Assembly (NCBI RefSeq): GCF_023016265.1
Contig: NZ_CP095412.1
Span: forward strand, 1,178,001 to 1,242,000
DNA from: Blastococcus sp. PRF04-17
GTDB taxonomy: Bacteria; Actinomycetota; Actinomycetes; Mycobacteriales; Geodermatophilaceae
Direction: 5' to 3'
Length of the DNA stretch: 64,000 bases
Shown: in pieces, positions 1-10,669 of the stretch
How the letters are laid out: the number at the start of each line of letters is the position of its first letter
How positions within the stretch are numbered: the first letter of the stretch is position 1
Notes under the pieces: generated by a model
The model's input: only the letters and a program-made list of their open reading frames with translations
What the model was told of the DNA's origin: nothing
Databases searched by the model: none
Position numbers and translations under genes: made by a program

Positions 1-41
1 ACCTGGACCGGCGTGGCGGTGACCGCCTGGGTTCCGCTCAT
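1..41 (-). CDS. Second sugar ABC transporter permease, N-terminal fragment
   Basis: Only the first 13 codons are in the window, beginning MSGTQAVTATPVQ. The ATG overlaps the TGA of the upstream permease gene in an ATGA junction, so the two are translationally coupled. By position, straight after the first permease of a carbohydrate importer, this should be the MalG/UgpE-type partner permease. The 13 residues themselves carry no diagnostic motif, so the call rests on operon position. Confidence 0.6.
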   Translation of the reverse strand, partial: MSGTQAVTATPVQ

Positions 42-1021
42 CGGGCGGCCTCCTCGGCACGGAACTGGCGGACCTGGAAGATCAGGACCGGGATCATGAT
101 GATCAGCAGCATGACGACGATTGCGGCGGCGTAGCCGGCGTTGTTGTTGGTGAACAGCTGGTTGAAGAAGTCGACGGCGATGATGTTGGTGTTGAAGTTG
201 CCGTTGGTCATCACGTAGACGATGTCGAAGGTCTTGAGGACACCGATCAGGACCGTGATGAACACGGTGATGAGCGTCGTCCGGATCTGCGGGATGACGA
301 TCCGGAAGAAGATCGCACCCTCCCCCGCGCCGTCCAGACGGGCGGCCTCGAGGGTCTCGGTCGGCACGCCCTTGATGGCGGCGGAGAGCAGCACCATCGC
401 GAAGCCGGCCTGCAACCAGAGCAGCATGACCATGAGCAGCAGGCTGTTGAACCGGAAGTCGGAGATCTGCAGCCAGTTGACCGGGTCTCCGCCGAGGCCG
501 GTGACGATGCCGTTGAGCAAGCCGATCTGGGCGCGGCCCGGCGGGTTGGAGGCGTAGACGAACTTCCAGATGGCGCCGGCGCTGACCGCCCCGATGGCCA
601 TCGGCAGGAAGATCAGTGTCTTGGAGAGCTTCTCGCCTCTCGCACTGAGCCGGTCCGCCAACGTCGCGATCAACAGGCCGATGGCGATCGCCCCGGCCGG
701 CACGATCAGGATCCAGAGGAACGTGTTGAACAGCGTGTTCTGGAAGTTGGAGGATCCCAGCAGGTCGATGTAGTTCTGGAAGCCGACGAACTCGGTGGAC
801 TGCCGGTTGGCGAAGCTGTACACGAACGTCTGGATCGTCGGGTAGATCAGCGTGAGCCCGATGGCCGCGAAGGCAGGCAGCAGGAAGAGGTAGGGCTTGA
901 CCCGTTCCTCCCACCGCCCGGGGAGGAACTCGGCGAGCTTGTTGAGCAGGTAGTACAGGACGACCGCCCCGGCCACACCGCCGACGACGGCGATCAGGGC
1001 GTTGAGGACCTTGATTGTCAC
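38..1021 (-). CDS. Carbohydrate ABC transporter permease (MalF/UgpA type)
   Basis: A 327-residue inner-membrane permease of a sugar ABC importer. Hydrophobic segments run through the protein, and the cytoplasmic EAA loop that docks on the ATPase is clear: EAARLDGAGEGAIFFRIVIP, in the C-terminal third. I chose the GTG start at 1021 (protein begins VTIKVLNALI) because a GGGAG stretch lies just upstream and the sequence before it is not protein-like. The gene follows the binding-protein gene after a hairpin and overlaps the next permease. The substrate is not readable from the sequence; the family takes up oligosaccharides or glycerol phosphates. Confidence 0.9.
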   Translation of the reverse strand: MTIKVLNALIAVVGGVAGAVVLYYLLNKLAEFLPGRWEERVKPYLFLLPAFAAIGLTLIYPTIQTFVYSFANRQSTEFVGFQNYIDLLGSSNFQNTLFNTFLWILIVPAGAIAIGLLIATLADRLSARGEKLSKTLIFLPMAIGAVSAGAIWKFVYASNPPGRAQIGLLNGIVTGLGGDPVNWLQISDFRFNSLLLMVMLLWLQAGFAMVLLSAAIKGVPTETLEAARLDGAGEGAIFFRIVIPQIRTTLITVFITVLIGVLKTFDIVYVMTNGNFNTNIIAVDFFNQLFTNNNAGYAAAIVVMLLIIMIPVLIFQVRQFRAEEAAR

Positions 1022-1070
1022 GGGGAGGCTCCCGTCAGCGCGGGTGGTGACACGGGGATGGGGTGTGCAG

Positions 1071-1101
1071 GGGTGCCGGGCAGCTGGGCCGCCCGGCACC
1101 C
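1071..1101 (-). terminator. Hairpin between binding-protein and permease genes
   Basis: A perfect 10-base stem (gggtgccggg paired with cccggcaccc) around an 11-base loop lies in the 96-base gap between the binding-protein stop and the permease start. There is no T-run, so it is probably a partial terminator or an mRNA-stabilising element. Such hairpins commonly let the binding protein be made in excess over the permeases. Confidence 0.55.
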
Positions 1102-1117
1102 CTCGGACCGGCCGAGG

Positions 1118-2427
1118 TCAGGCCGGCCAGCTGCTCTCGATGTTCTCCAGCGTCGCGGAGATCTCCTGACCACCGCTGATCCAGGCGACCATCTCGCGCC
1201 AGAAGGACCCGGACCCGACCTCACCGGGCATCTGGTCGGAGCCGTCGAACACGAAGGCGGTCGAGCTGTAGGCGATCTCGGCGATCTCCCGCCAGATCTC
1301 GGTCGGGTACAGGCTGACGTCGAAGTCGGTGCGCGGCGAGATCCAGTTTCCGCTCGCGCCGTACTCGAGCGTCCCGAAGTCGCTGGACGCGAGGAACCGG
1401 ACCAGCTCCTGGGCGGCCTCGTTGTCCGCCGAGAAGATGCCCGCCAGGTCACCGCCACCGAGCACCGGCCGCTCGTCGGGCGACTCCCCCGGCACCGGGA
1501 ACACGCCGACGATGTTGTCGATGTCCGCGATGATCTCGTCGGGCAGCACGCCTTCCTGGGCGACGAAGTTGCCCTGCCGGTACATGTAGCAGCCTGGCGG
1601 CTGGTCGAACACCGGGAACGCAGCGGTGCCGAAGTTGTTGCTCGCGATCGACTGGCGGCCGCCGTTGACGTGGCCCTCGGCGAGCAGGAGGGACTCCATC
1701 GTCTCCATCGCCTGCTGGACCTCAGGGGCGTCGAAGGGCACCTCGTGGTTGACCCACTGGTTGTAGAACTCCTCGCCGTTCTGGACCAGGATGATGTTCT
1801 CCAGCCAGTCGGTGGCCGCCAGCCGGTGGCCGCCTCCGACTCGATGCCGAAGCACCAGGGCGCCGTCCCCGACGCGGCGATCTCGTCGGTCAGCGTCTGG
1901 AGTTCCTCGAAGGTCTCCGGGATCTCGTACCCGGCGGCCTCCCAGTTGGCCTGGTCGTAGAAGACGATGCTCTTGACGTTGATGCTCATCGGCACCGCGT
2001 ACTGGGTGCCGTCGACCTGACCGGTCTCCAGCACGCCCTGGACGTGCTGCTCGAGCTCGCCCGAGTCGACGACGTCGGACAGGTCGGCCAGCAGGCCGCG
2101 CTCGGCCATGTCGGTCATGATCCCGGGCTGGGGGAAGAGCGCCACGTCGGGCGCGTCGTTGCCCTGGACGCGGGTGTTGATCAGCTGGTTGAAGTTGCCG
2201 GTCTGTGCGTAGTTGACGTTGTAGCCGTTCTCCTCGGCCCAGGCGTCGACCTCGGCTTTGAACCCCTCCTCCTGGCCACCGGCGAAGGCGTACATGACCT
2301 CGATGGTGTCGCTGGTGTTCGAGCTGCCGCCGCCGCCGCCTCCTCCTCCCTCGCTGAGGCACCCGGAGGCGAGGACGGCGGTGGCGCCAAGGACGGCGGC
2401 TGTCGTGAAGCTCGATCTGCTGCGCAT
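1118..2427 (-). CDS. Sugar ABC transporter substrate-binding lipoprotein, frame broken near 1820
   Basis: This is a solute-binding lipoprotein of a carbohydrate importer, about 436 residues when repaired. The start at 2427 has a GGAG ribosome site. A signal peptide ends in the lipobox LASGC (Cys 23), followed by a glycine-rich linker. The mature part reads as a family 1 binding protein, for example MYAFAGGQEEGFKAEV. The frame is lost after SEAATGW and resumes in another frame as AATDWLENIILVQNG. Restoring one C in the run at about 1818-1822 (plus strand) joins the two parts exactly. A sequencing error is likelier than a true pseudogene because the rest is well preserved. Confidence 0.85.
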
Positions 2428-2507
2428 GTGCACTCCTTCGGACACTGGCTCGGTCGAGGGGAAGGACCCGGACGTCGGAGGACGACGGCCGGGTTGGTGC
2501 AAGGGGG

Positions 2508-3653
<1,146 letters not shown>

Positions 3654-3844
3654 GAGGCGTCCTCTCCGCTGAAGGCTCGTCGCGGACGGTCGCACGCGCC
3701 CGACCTGCGAATCCGCAGGTCGCCGGGCCGCCGCGTCGCGTCCACCCGGAACGATGGCACGCCCTTGTGACCGACGCCATACGAGGGGGCTCAACCGGTC
3801 GCTTCCGTTATCCAGCGGTTACCGGGCGGCTCCGTTCGGGAGCG

Positions 3845-4453
3845 TCAGCCCGGCGGTCCGGTGCCCAGGACGGGGCCGGACAGCTCGTGGTCCCGCAGCG
3901 CGGGACGCACGCCGCAGAGGGTGTCCGCGACGTCATCGACCAGGTGGGCCGAGCCGACCTCCACCCGTCGGCGCGCGTCCTCACCGTCCTCCCGGCGGAC
4001 GGCGATGTCGGCCCGCAGCGGGTCCGGCGTCCCTCCGGCGGCGCACGTGAGCCGGACCGAGACCGGCACGTCCGCCGAGCCGCCCGGCGGGACCGGCACG
4101 TCGGTGGCGAGCGCCGTCCCCAGGCGCAGCCGGCCGCCGCCGCCCGTGACCGAGGTGACCGCGACCGCCCGGGGGCCGTCGTTGCGGACGCTCAGGAACC
4201 ACCGCACGGAACCGCCGGGCGGTGAGGTCGACGAGCTCACCACGGCCACGGAGGCGGTGAGGGCGACCCGCTGCCGGAGCTCCCGCTCGGCCAGCAGGTC
4301 CCTGCCCCACAGGCCCGCCGCCGTGAGCAGCACCGCGACCGCGAGGACGGCGAGCAGCCGCCGCCCCGTGGCGGGCACGGTCCCCCACCACCGCGCCGGG
4401 CGTGACGCCTGCGTGCCGCTCTCGAGCAGCTCCCCCACCGGCGGCCCCGACAT
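3845..4453 (-). CDS. Hypothetical single-pass membrane protein
   Basis: A protein of 202 residues, starting MSGPPVGELLE, that I cannot assign to a named family. It has a short cytoplasmic N-terminus with a WW pair, one membrane segment (about residues 30-50, RLLAVLAVAVLLTAAGL) and an external domain rich in beta-type residues. That domain contains a stretch reading like an immunoglobulin-like or DUF4232-like fold (RWFLSVRNDGPRAVAVTSV) and two cysteines (LTCAAGG and TLCGVRP) that could form a disulphide. The start could be five codons further upstream. It lies 25 bases after the antiporter stop, so the two are probably co-transcribed. Confidence 0.65.
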   Translation of the reverse strand: MSGPPVGELLESGTQASRPARWWGTVPATGRRLLAVLAVAVLLTAAGLWGRDLLAERELRQRVALTASVAVVSSSTSPPGGSVRWFLSVRNDGPRAVAVTSVTGGGGRLRLGTALATDVPVPPGGSADVPVSVRLTCAAGGTPDPLRADIAVRREDGEDARRRVEVGSAHLVDDVADTLCGVRPALRDHELSGPVLGTGPPG

Positions 4454-4478
4454 GCGCTCATGGTGCACCCGGCGGCGT

Positions 4479-5990
4479 TCAGTCGGCCCCGCTGGCGGCC
4501 CCTGTCTCCCCTCGCCAGCTGGCCAGCCGGCCGGCCCGGCTGACCGCTCGGAGTCGCCGTTCGGCCTCCGGCCGGGACCGGCGGGCCGACACGAGCAGGG
4601 CCTGGTCGCCGCGCATCAGGCGGGTGCTCCGGTCCGGCACGAAGGACCGGCCCTCACGGACGATGAGCACCACCGCGGCGTCCTCGGGCAACCGCAGCTC
4701 CGGCAGGTAGACACCGTGCAGCCGCGAGCCGGGGGGCACCGTGAGCTGCATCAGTTCCGCGTCGAGCTCCTCCAGCGGGGCCGACTCCACCTCGACGTCC
4801 CGCGGGACCACCGGAGCGGCGATGCGCAGCTTCCGCGCCACCCACGGCAGCGACCAGCCCTGGACCAGGGTGAAGACGACGACCAGCACGAACACCGTGT
4901 CGAAGATCCGCCCGGCGCCCGGCACGTCGGCGGTGAGGGGGAACGTGGCGAGGACGATCGGCACCGCCCCGCGCAGCCCCGCCCACGAGACGAAGGCCTG
5001 CTGCGCCCACGGCCAGCGGAACCACACGAGGCAGCTCACCACCGAGAGGGGCCGGGCGACGAGCAGCAGTGCGCCGCCCACGACGAGGGCGGGGCCCAAG
5101 GCGTCGAGCAGCCGGGACGGCGAGGCGAGCAGTCCGAGCAGCACGAACAGACCGATCTGGGCCAGTGACGCCATGCCCTCGGCGAATCCGATGCTCGCCG
5201 ACCGGTGGGGCAGCGCGGCGTTGCCGAGCACCAGGCCGCACAGGTACACCGCGACGATGCCCGACGCCGTGACCAGCGTGGCCGTGGAGAAGGCGAGCAC
5301 GCACAGCGCCAGCATGGCCAGGGGGTAGAAACCGGCGAGCGGGAGCGCGACCCGCCGCAGCAGTTCGGCGCCGGCGAACCCGACCGCGATCCCGACCACC
5401 GCTCCGCCGAGCAGCTGGGCCACCACCTGGAGGACCACGGACCACCAGGCCGCGTCGTCGACGTCGGTCAGGTAGGCGGCCAGCGTCGTCACCAGCAGGA
5501 TCGCCGGGGCGTCGTTCAGGCCGCTCTCGGCCTCGATGGCCGCGGCCAGCCGGCGGGGAAGCGGCAGGCGGCGCAGGGTCGCGAAGACCGCGGCGGCGTC
5601 CGTGGAGCCGATGACCGCCGCGAGGAGGAGGGCGAAACCCCACGAGACGTCGAGGACGAGGACGGTGATGGCGGCGGTGACCGCCACGCTCACGACCACC
5701 CCGACCGTCGCGAGCGCGAGTCCTGGGCCGATGGCGCGGCGGACGTCGGCCCAGCGGGTCGTCAGACCGCCCTCGGCCAGGATGATGACGAGGGCCGCGA
5801 CCCCGAGGGTCTGGGTCAGCTCGGCGTCCTCGAAGTCGATGCCGAGCCCGCTCTCGCCGAGCGCGAGGCCCAGGGCCAGGTAGAGCAGCAGGCTGGGCAG
5901 CCCCAGCCGGTCGGCGAGGCGGAGCGCCACCGCCGCGACGAGGACCACCGCGGCCCCGATGGCCAGCGCGACGGTGACCGTCGTGTTCAC
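4479..5990 (-). CDS. K+/H+ (or Na+/H+) antiporter, CPA1 family with RCK-C domain
   Basis: This is a 503-residue NhaP2/CvrA-type cation-proton antiporter. About 12-13 membrane segments fill residues 1-400. The acidic transport site characteristic of CPA1 proteins is in helix 5 (ESGLNDAPAILL). The last 90 residues form a TrkA-C (RCK-C) domain (PPGSRLHGVYLPELRLPEDA), which in this family senses nucleotide or ion state. The GTG start at 5990 (VNTTVTVALAIGA) is chosen because the frame upstream of it is only the antisense of ileS. It is divergent from ileS, with 87 bases between them. Confidence 0.92.
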   Translation of the reverse strand: MNTTVTVALAIGAAVVLVAAVALRLADRLGLPSLLLYLALGLALGESGLGIDFEDAELTQTLGVAALVIILAEGGLTTRWADVRRAIGPGLALATVGVVVSVAVTAAITVLVLDVSWGFALLLAAVIGSTDAAAVFATLRRLPLPRRLAAAIEAESGLNDAPAILLVTTLAAYLTDVDDAAWWSVVLQVVAQLLGGAVVGIAVGFAGAELLRRVALPLAGFYPLAMLALCVLAFSTATLVTASGIVAVYLCGLVLGNAALPHRSASIGFAEGMASLAQIGLFVLLGLLASPSRLLDALGPALVVGGALLLVARPLSVVSCLVWFRWPWAQQAFVSWAGLRGAVPIVLATFPLTADVPGAGRIFDTVFVLVVVFTLVQGWSLPWVARKLRIAAPVVPRDVEVESAPLEELDAELMQLTVPPGSRLHGVYLPELRLPEDAAVVLIVREGRSFVPDRSTRLMRGDQALLVSARRSRPEAERRLRAVSRAGRLASWRGETGAASGAD

Positions 5991-6077
5991 CGCGCGCCCC
6001 CCACGGGGGCAGTCTTCCGTACGGCCCGCGCGGCCTCCGGAGGGCGGCGCACGAAGTGGTGAGGCGGTTCGGGGAGA

Positions 6078-9000
6078 ATGGACACCGTGAGTTCCCCTTC
6101 CGCCTCCGGCCCGTTCGCCGCGCTGCCGCCCCAGGTCGATCTGCCCGCCCTGGAGCACGAGATCCTGCAGCGGTGGGAGGCCGACAAGGTCTTCGACCGG
6201 ACGCTGGAGGGGTCGAAGGACCGCCCCCAGTGGGTGTTCTACGAGGGCCCGCCCACCGCCAACGGCCGGCCCGGCACCCACCACATCGAGGCGCGTGCCT
6301 TCAAGGACGTGTTCCCCCGGTTCAAGACGATGCAGGGGTGGCACGTCCCCCGCCGTGCCGGCTGGGACTGCCACGGGCTCCCCGTCGAGATCGCCGTCGA
6401 GCAGGAGCTCGGCTTCGCGGGCAAGCCCGACATCGAGCGCTACGGCATCGCCGAGTTCAACGCCCGCTGCCGCGAGTCGGTCGAGCGGCACGTCGACTCG
6501 TTCTCCGAGCTCACCCGTCGCATGGGCTACTGGGTCGACATGTCCACCGCCTACTGGACGATGGACCCCGCCTACATCGAGAGCGTGTGGTGGTCGCTCA
6601 AGCAGATCTTCGACAGGGGTCTGCTCGTCGAGGACCACCGCGTGGCGCCCTACTGCCCCCGCTGTGGCACCGGGCTCTCCGACCACGAGGTCGCCCAGGG
6701 GTACGAGACGATCACCGACCCGTCGGTGTACGTCCGGCTGCCGGTCACCAGCGGCGAGTGGGCCGGCAGGGCCGACCTGCTCGTCTGGACGACGACCCCG
6801 TGGACGCTGCCGTCGAATACCGCCGTCGCCGTCCACCCCGACGTCACCTACGTCGTGGCCCGTACCGGTCAGGGCACGTTCGTGGTCGCCGAGCCGCTGC
6901 TGGGCGCCGTCCTGGGCGACGACGTCGAGGTGCTGGCGCGGACGACCGGACGCGACTGGGAGCGCGTCACCTACCAGCGGCCGTTCGAGCTGGTGGAGTT
7001 CCCCGAGCCGGCCCACTACGTGGTGCTCGCCGAGTACGTGACCACCGAGGACGGCACCGGGCTGGTGCACCAGTCCCCCGCCTTCGGCGCGGAGGACCTC
7101 GCGGTGTGCCGCGCCTACGGCCTGCCGGTCGTCGTCCCGATCGACCCGACCGGGCACTTCCTGCCCGACATCGCGCTGGTGGGCGGCCACTTCTTCCAGG
7201 CGGCCAACCCGGCGCTGGTCGAGGACCTGTCGACGCGGGGCGTGCTGTTGCGCGAGCAGCGCTACGAGCACAGCTATCCGCACTGCTGGCGGTGCCACAC
7301 GCCGCTCATGTACTACGCGCAGCCGTCCTGGTACATCCGGACCAGCCAGATCAAGCAGCAGTTGATCGCCGAGAACGAGAAGACCAACTGGTACCCGGAG
7401 AGCATCAAGACCGGCCGCTACGGCGACTGGCTGAACAACAACGTCGACTGGGCGCTGTCCCGCGACCGGTACTGGGGCACTCCCCTGCCGATCTGGCGCA
7501 ACGACGCCGACCCGAGCCGGATGATCGCCGTCGGGTCGCTCGCGGAGCTGTCGGAGCTGACCGGGCGCGACCTGTCCGGTCTCGACCCCCACCGGCCGTT
7601 CATCGACGACGTGACGTTCACGCTGGCGGGCGAGGAGGGCACCTACCGGCGGGTCCGCCAGGTCATCGACGCCTGGTACGACTCCGGCTCGATGCCGTTC
7701 GCCCAGTGGGGCGCGCCGCACCGCAACAGGGCGGAGTTCGAGGCGTCCTACCCGGCGCAGTTCATCTGCGAGGCGATCGACCAGACCCGCGGCTGGTTCT
7801 ACACGTTGATGGCCGTCGGCACGCTGGTCTTCGAGCGGAGCTCCTACGAGAACGTGCTGTGCCTGGGCCACATCCTCGCCGAGGACGGCCGCAAGATGAG
7901 CAAGCACCTGGGCAACATCCTCGAGCCGATCCCGCTGATGGACCGGCACGGCGCCGACGCCGTCCGCTGGTTCATGCTCGCGGGCGGGTCACCGTGGTCG
8001 GCGCGTCGGGTGGGGCACGAGACGCTCTCCGAGGTCGTCCGGAAGGTGCTGCTCACCTACTGGAACACCGCGAGCTTCTTCACCCTGTACGCCGACACCA
8101 ACGGCTGGGACCCGGCCACGTCGCCGGCCCCTGCGCGGGCCGACCGCCCGCTGCTGGACCGGTGGGCGCTGGCCGAGCTGGCCGCCGTCACCGAGGGCGT
8201 CACGGCGGCGTTGGAGGACTTCGACACCCAGGGCGCCGGCCGGTTGCTCGCCGGCTTCGTCGACGACCTGTCCAACTGGTACGTGCGCCGGTCGCGGCGC
8301 CGCTTCTGGGACGGCGATCCCGCGGCGCTGGCCACCCTGCACGAGGTGCTCGACGGGCTGACCAGGCTGATGGCGCCGTTCACTCCCTTCGTCACCGAGG
8401 AGGTGTGGGCGCGCGCCGTCGCACCGGGCCTCGGGAACGCGGTCGACTCGGTGCACCTCGCCTCGTGGCCCACGGTCGACGAGGACGCCCGGGACGACGA
8501 GCTCGTCGCCCAGGTGGAGCTCGTCCGGCGCCTGGTCGAGCTGGGCCGCTCGGCACGGACCTCGGCGAAGGTGCGCACCCGGCAGCCGCTGGCCCGCGCC
8601 GTCGTCGCCGCGCCCGGCTGGGCCGCGCTGCCCCGGGACCTGGTCGCCGAGGTCGCCGACGAGCTGAACGTGGTCGAGCTCGTGGAGCTGTCCGGAGCCG
8701 TCGGCGGCGAGCTGGTCGACGTCAGCGTGAAGGTGGACTTCCGCGCCGTCGGCCGGCGTCTGGGCAAGCAGGTGCAGGCGGTGGCGAGGGCCGTCGCCGC
8801 CGCCGATCCGGCCGGGCTGACCGCCGCCTACCGGGCCGGTACGGCGACCGTCGAGGTGGAGGGCGCGCCGGTGCGCCTCGAGGAGGGCGATCTGATCGTC
8901 ACCGAGACCCCGCGCGAGGGTTGGACCGTCGCCAGCGGCGGCGGCCTGACCGTCGCGCTGGACCTCGCGCTGACCCCGGAGCTGGAGCGGGCCGGCCTGG

Positions 9001-9233
9001 TCCGCGAGGTCGTCCGGCTGCTCCAGGAGGCGCGCAAGAACAGCGGACTGGAGGTCAGCGACCGCATCGAGCTCTGGTGGACCGGCGACGGCGCGGTCGC
9101 ACAGGCCGTCGAGGAGCACGCCGAGCAGCTCGCCGCCGAGGTGCTGGCGACCACCGTGCACCCGGGCGCCGCCGGGGACGGTCCGGGCGTCGAGGGCCCG
9201 TCCGGCTCGCGGTTCTGGATCGCCCGGGCCTGA
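6078..9233 (+). CDS. ileS: Isoleucyl-tRNA synthetase
   Basis: The 1051-residue class I synthetase charges tRNA-Ile in the cytoplasm. The ATP-binding HIGH-equivalent motif is GTHH (about residues 66-69, within PPTANGRPGTHH), and the second signature is KMSKH at residue 606. The long CP1 editing insertion (WTTTPWTLPSN) and the anticodon-binding C-terminal half are present. Its length and motif style fit the eukaryote-like IleRS type 2 found in mycobacteria, several members of which are naturally mupirocin-tolerant; that property is inferred here. The ATG start follows GGGGAGA by 1-2 bases, so the in-frame GTG at 6087 is a possible alternative. No T-box is visible upstream. Confidence 0.97.
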   Translation: MDTVSSPSASGPFAALPPQVDLPALEHEILQRWEADKVFDRTLEGSKDRPQWVFYEGPPTANGRPGTHHIEARAFKDVFPRFKTMQGWHVPRRAGWDCHGLPVEIAVEQELGFAGKPDIERYGIAEFNARCRESVERHVDSFSELTRRMGYWVDMSTAYWTMDPAYIESVWWSLKQIFDRGLLVEDHRVAPYCPRCGTGLSDHEVAQGYETITDPSVYVRLPVTSGEWAGRADLLVWTTTPWTLPSNTAVAVHPDVTYVVARTGQGTFVVAEPLLGAVLGDDVEVLARTTGRDWERVTYQRPFELVEFPEPAHYVVLAEYVTTEDGTGLVHQSPAFGAEDLAVCRAYGLPVVVPIDPTGHFLPDIALVGGHFFQAANPALVEDLSTRGVLLREQRYEHSYPHCWRCHTPLMYYAQPSWYIRTSQIKQQLIAENEKTNWYPESIKTGRYGDWLNNNVDWALSRDRYWGTPLPIWRNDADPSRMIAVGSLAELSELTGRDLSGLDPHRPFIDDVTFTLAGEEGTYRRVRQVIDAWYDSGSMPFAQWGAPHRNRAEFEASYPAQFICEAIDQTRGWFYTLMAVGTLVFERSSYENVLCLGHILAEDGRKMSKHLGNILEPIPLMDRHGADAVRWFMLAGGSPWSARRVGHETLSEVVRKVLLTYWNTASFFTLYADTNGWDPATSPAPARADRPLLDRWALAELAAVTEGVTAALEDFDTQGAGRLLAGFVDDLSNWYVRRSRRRFWDGDPAALATLHEVLDGLTRLMAPFTPFVTEEVWARAVAPGLGNAVDSVHLASWPTVDEDARDDELVAQVELVRRLVELGRSARTSAKVRTRQPLARAVVAAPGWAALPRDLVAEVADELNVVELVELSGAVGGELVDVSVKVDFRAVGRRLGKQVQAVARAVAAADPAGLTAAYRAGTATVEVEGAPVRLEEGDLIVTETPREGWTVASGGGLTVALDLALTPELERAGLVREVVRLLQEARKNSGLEVSDRIELWWTGDGAVAQAVEEHAEQLAAEVLATTVHPGAAGDGPGVEGPSGSRFWIARA

Positions 9234-9241
9234 GCCGAGGG

Positions 9242-9784
9242 TCAGCCGCTTCCGGCCGCCTTCCTGTCGCGCACGCGCTCGGCCATCGTCCGGTCGGGCG
9301 CGCAGTCGGCGCACGGGGTGAAGCCGTCGGTGCGCGCCTCGTCCATCGGCAGCGGGATCGGCGTCCGTCCGCGGAGGTGGGCGCAGCCCTCGACGTGGTA
9401 GCGCGGGTGCTCGTCGACGACGAGCACCTCGTCCTTGAGGTCGACGACGAGCAGCAGGTCGGTGACCTCCACCTCCTCGACCGGGGGGTCGGGAAGCTCC
9501 TCGGGCGCGGTCTCCGGGGCGGGGGGCGGTGCGCTGGGGGCCCTCGCCGCGGTGGCACCGCCCGTCACCTCCGGGAGTGACCCGGCGGGGGCGGTCGTCA
9601 CGCTCGCCGCCTCCCCCGACGGGCGGTCGGCGGCGGTCATCCGCCGGCGGGCGGCGACCAGCAGGCCGGCGGCGATCAGGCAGGCGACCACGCACGCCCA
9701 GTACAACGTGTCGACGCCGGTCAGCACTCCGCCGACGAACAGGCCGACACCCACGAGCACCATCAGCGCCGCTGCCAAGATCAC
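9242..9784 (-). CDS. Two-helix membrane protein with a Cys/His-rich C-terminal motif
   Basis: A protein of 180 residues starting at GTG. Two membrane segments (about residues 2-20 and 27-45) lead into a Pro/Ala/Glu linker of about 65 residues. The C-terminal domain contains HPRYHVEGCAHL, then a GR and about 20 residues later CADC, a spacing that could hold a zinc ion. Similar small Cys/His modules occur in Ada N-terminal-like and nuclease-associated domains, but I do not recognise this family. It ends 8 bases from the ileS stop (convergent) and may belong to the tail of the dcw transcript. Confidence 0.75.
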   Translation of the reverse strand: MILAAALMVLVGVGLFVGGVLTGVDTLYWACVVACLIAAGLLVAARRRMTAADRPSGEAASVTTAPAGSLPEVTGGATAARAPSAPPPAPETAPEELPDPPVEEVEVTDLLLVVDLKDEVLVVDEHPRYHVEGCAHLRGRTPIPLPMDEARTDGFTPCADCAPDRTMAERVRDRKAAGSG

Positions 9785-9850
9785 GCTGCGACTGTAGAGG
9801 AAGGGCGGCCTTCCCCCGGCTCGGCGCGGGCCCCTGCGGGGCCGTCGTGA

Positions 9851-10576
9851 CTATGCGGAGGCGTGCTGGTTCTGCCGGTTGGCCGCCGCGGGCTCGGCCG
9901 AGCCGCGGCTGTCCAGGTCGCGCAGGTGCGACTCGAGGTAGGAGCGAAGCCTGGTCCGGTACTCGCGCTCGAAGGTCCGCAGCTCCTCGATCTTGCGCTC
10001 CAGGCTGCTGCGCTTCTCCTCGAGGGTGCCCATGACCTCGACGTGCCGGCGTTCCGCGTCCTGGTCGAGGGCGGCAGCCTTGGCGCGGGCCTCGCGCTCC
10101 ATCGTCTCGGCCCGCGTGCGGGCGTCGCCGAGCATCGTGTCGGCGCGGTGCTTGGCCTCCGTGACCAGCTGCTCGCTCTTGGAGCGTGCCTCGGCCATCA
10201 GACGGTCGCTGTTGGTCTTGGCGCCGGTGAGCATCTGCTCGGCCTGCGTCTTGGCCTCGTTGACGTAGCGGTCGGCGGTCTCGGTGGCCAGCGCCAGCAT
10301 GCGGGAGGCGCGGGCGCTGTCGTCCTCCCGTGGCTGCTGCGCCGGCGCGGGCGGCGGAGCGGCGACCTGGGCGGCCACGGGTGCCGGCGCCGGCTCCTCC
10401 GTGCGCGCAGCGCTGCCACGGCTCGCGCGCAGCTCGTTGTTCTCCTCGATGAGGCGGGCCAGTTCGGCCTCCACGACGTCGAGGAACGCGTCCACCTCGT
10501 CCTCGTCGTAGCCCCGCTTGCCGATGGGCGGCTTCTTGAAGACGACGTTGTGCACGTCGGCAGGCGTCAGTGGCAT
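9851..10576 (-). CDS. divIVA: DivIVA-family polar growth and cell-wall protein (Wag31)
   Basis: The 241-residue coiled-coil scaffold gathers at negatively curved membrane and directs polar peptidoglycan synthesis in actinobacteria. The N-terminal lipid-binding module is clear: [19 protein letters not shown], followed by [19 protein letters not shown] Pro/Ala linker (about residues 55-85) separates it from a long coiled coil (about 90-225) with heptad-like Ala, Glu, Lys and Arg. The ATG has GAGGTGA upstream. It is the last recognised gene of the dcw run, after sepF and yggT, its usual place in actinobacteria. In mycobacteria Wag31 is phosphorylated by PknA/PknB; I cannot confirm a site here. 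Confidence 0.95.
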   Translation of the reverse strand: MPLTPADVHNVVFKKPPIGKRGYDEDEVDAFLDVVEAELARLIEENNELRASRGSAARTEEPAPAPVAAQVAAPPPAPAQQPREDDSARASRMLALATETADRYVNEAKTQAEQMLTGAKTNSDRLMAEARSKSEQLVTEAKHRADTMLGDARTRAETMEREARAKAAALDQDAERRHVEVMGTLEEKRSSLERKIEELRTFEREYRTRLRSYLESHLRDLDSRGSAEPAAANRQNQHASA

Positions 10577-10669
10577 CGGGTCACCTCGGGTCGGACGGGA
10601 ACAGGGACGTAGGTGGACAGGGCGCGGAGGAGCGCACCCGTCCTGCGGCTCTGATCCCGCAGGCGTGGG

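Noticed and set aside
1118-2427. Sugar-binding protein considered a pseudogene
   Set aside because: There is one missing C in a C run, both halves are fully conserved and the same type of deletion occurs in ftsZ and ftsW, so an error is more likely.
3654-3844. Search for a LacI-type operator upstream of the sugar importer
   Set aside because: AACCG and CGGTT occur as a loose inverted pair near 3792-3818, but the spacing and symmetry are too poor to call.
5991-6077. gtggtgaggcgg before ileS considered as a T-box
   Set aside because: It lacks the conserved TGGNACCGCG core, and the leader is too short to show a specifier stem.
5991-7949. An open frame on the minus strand that joins the antiporter to sequence antisense to ileS
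   Set aside because: Only the part before 5990 is protein-like. The rest mirrors ileS, so the antiporter starts at GTG 5990.
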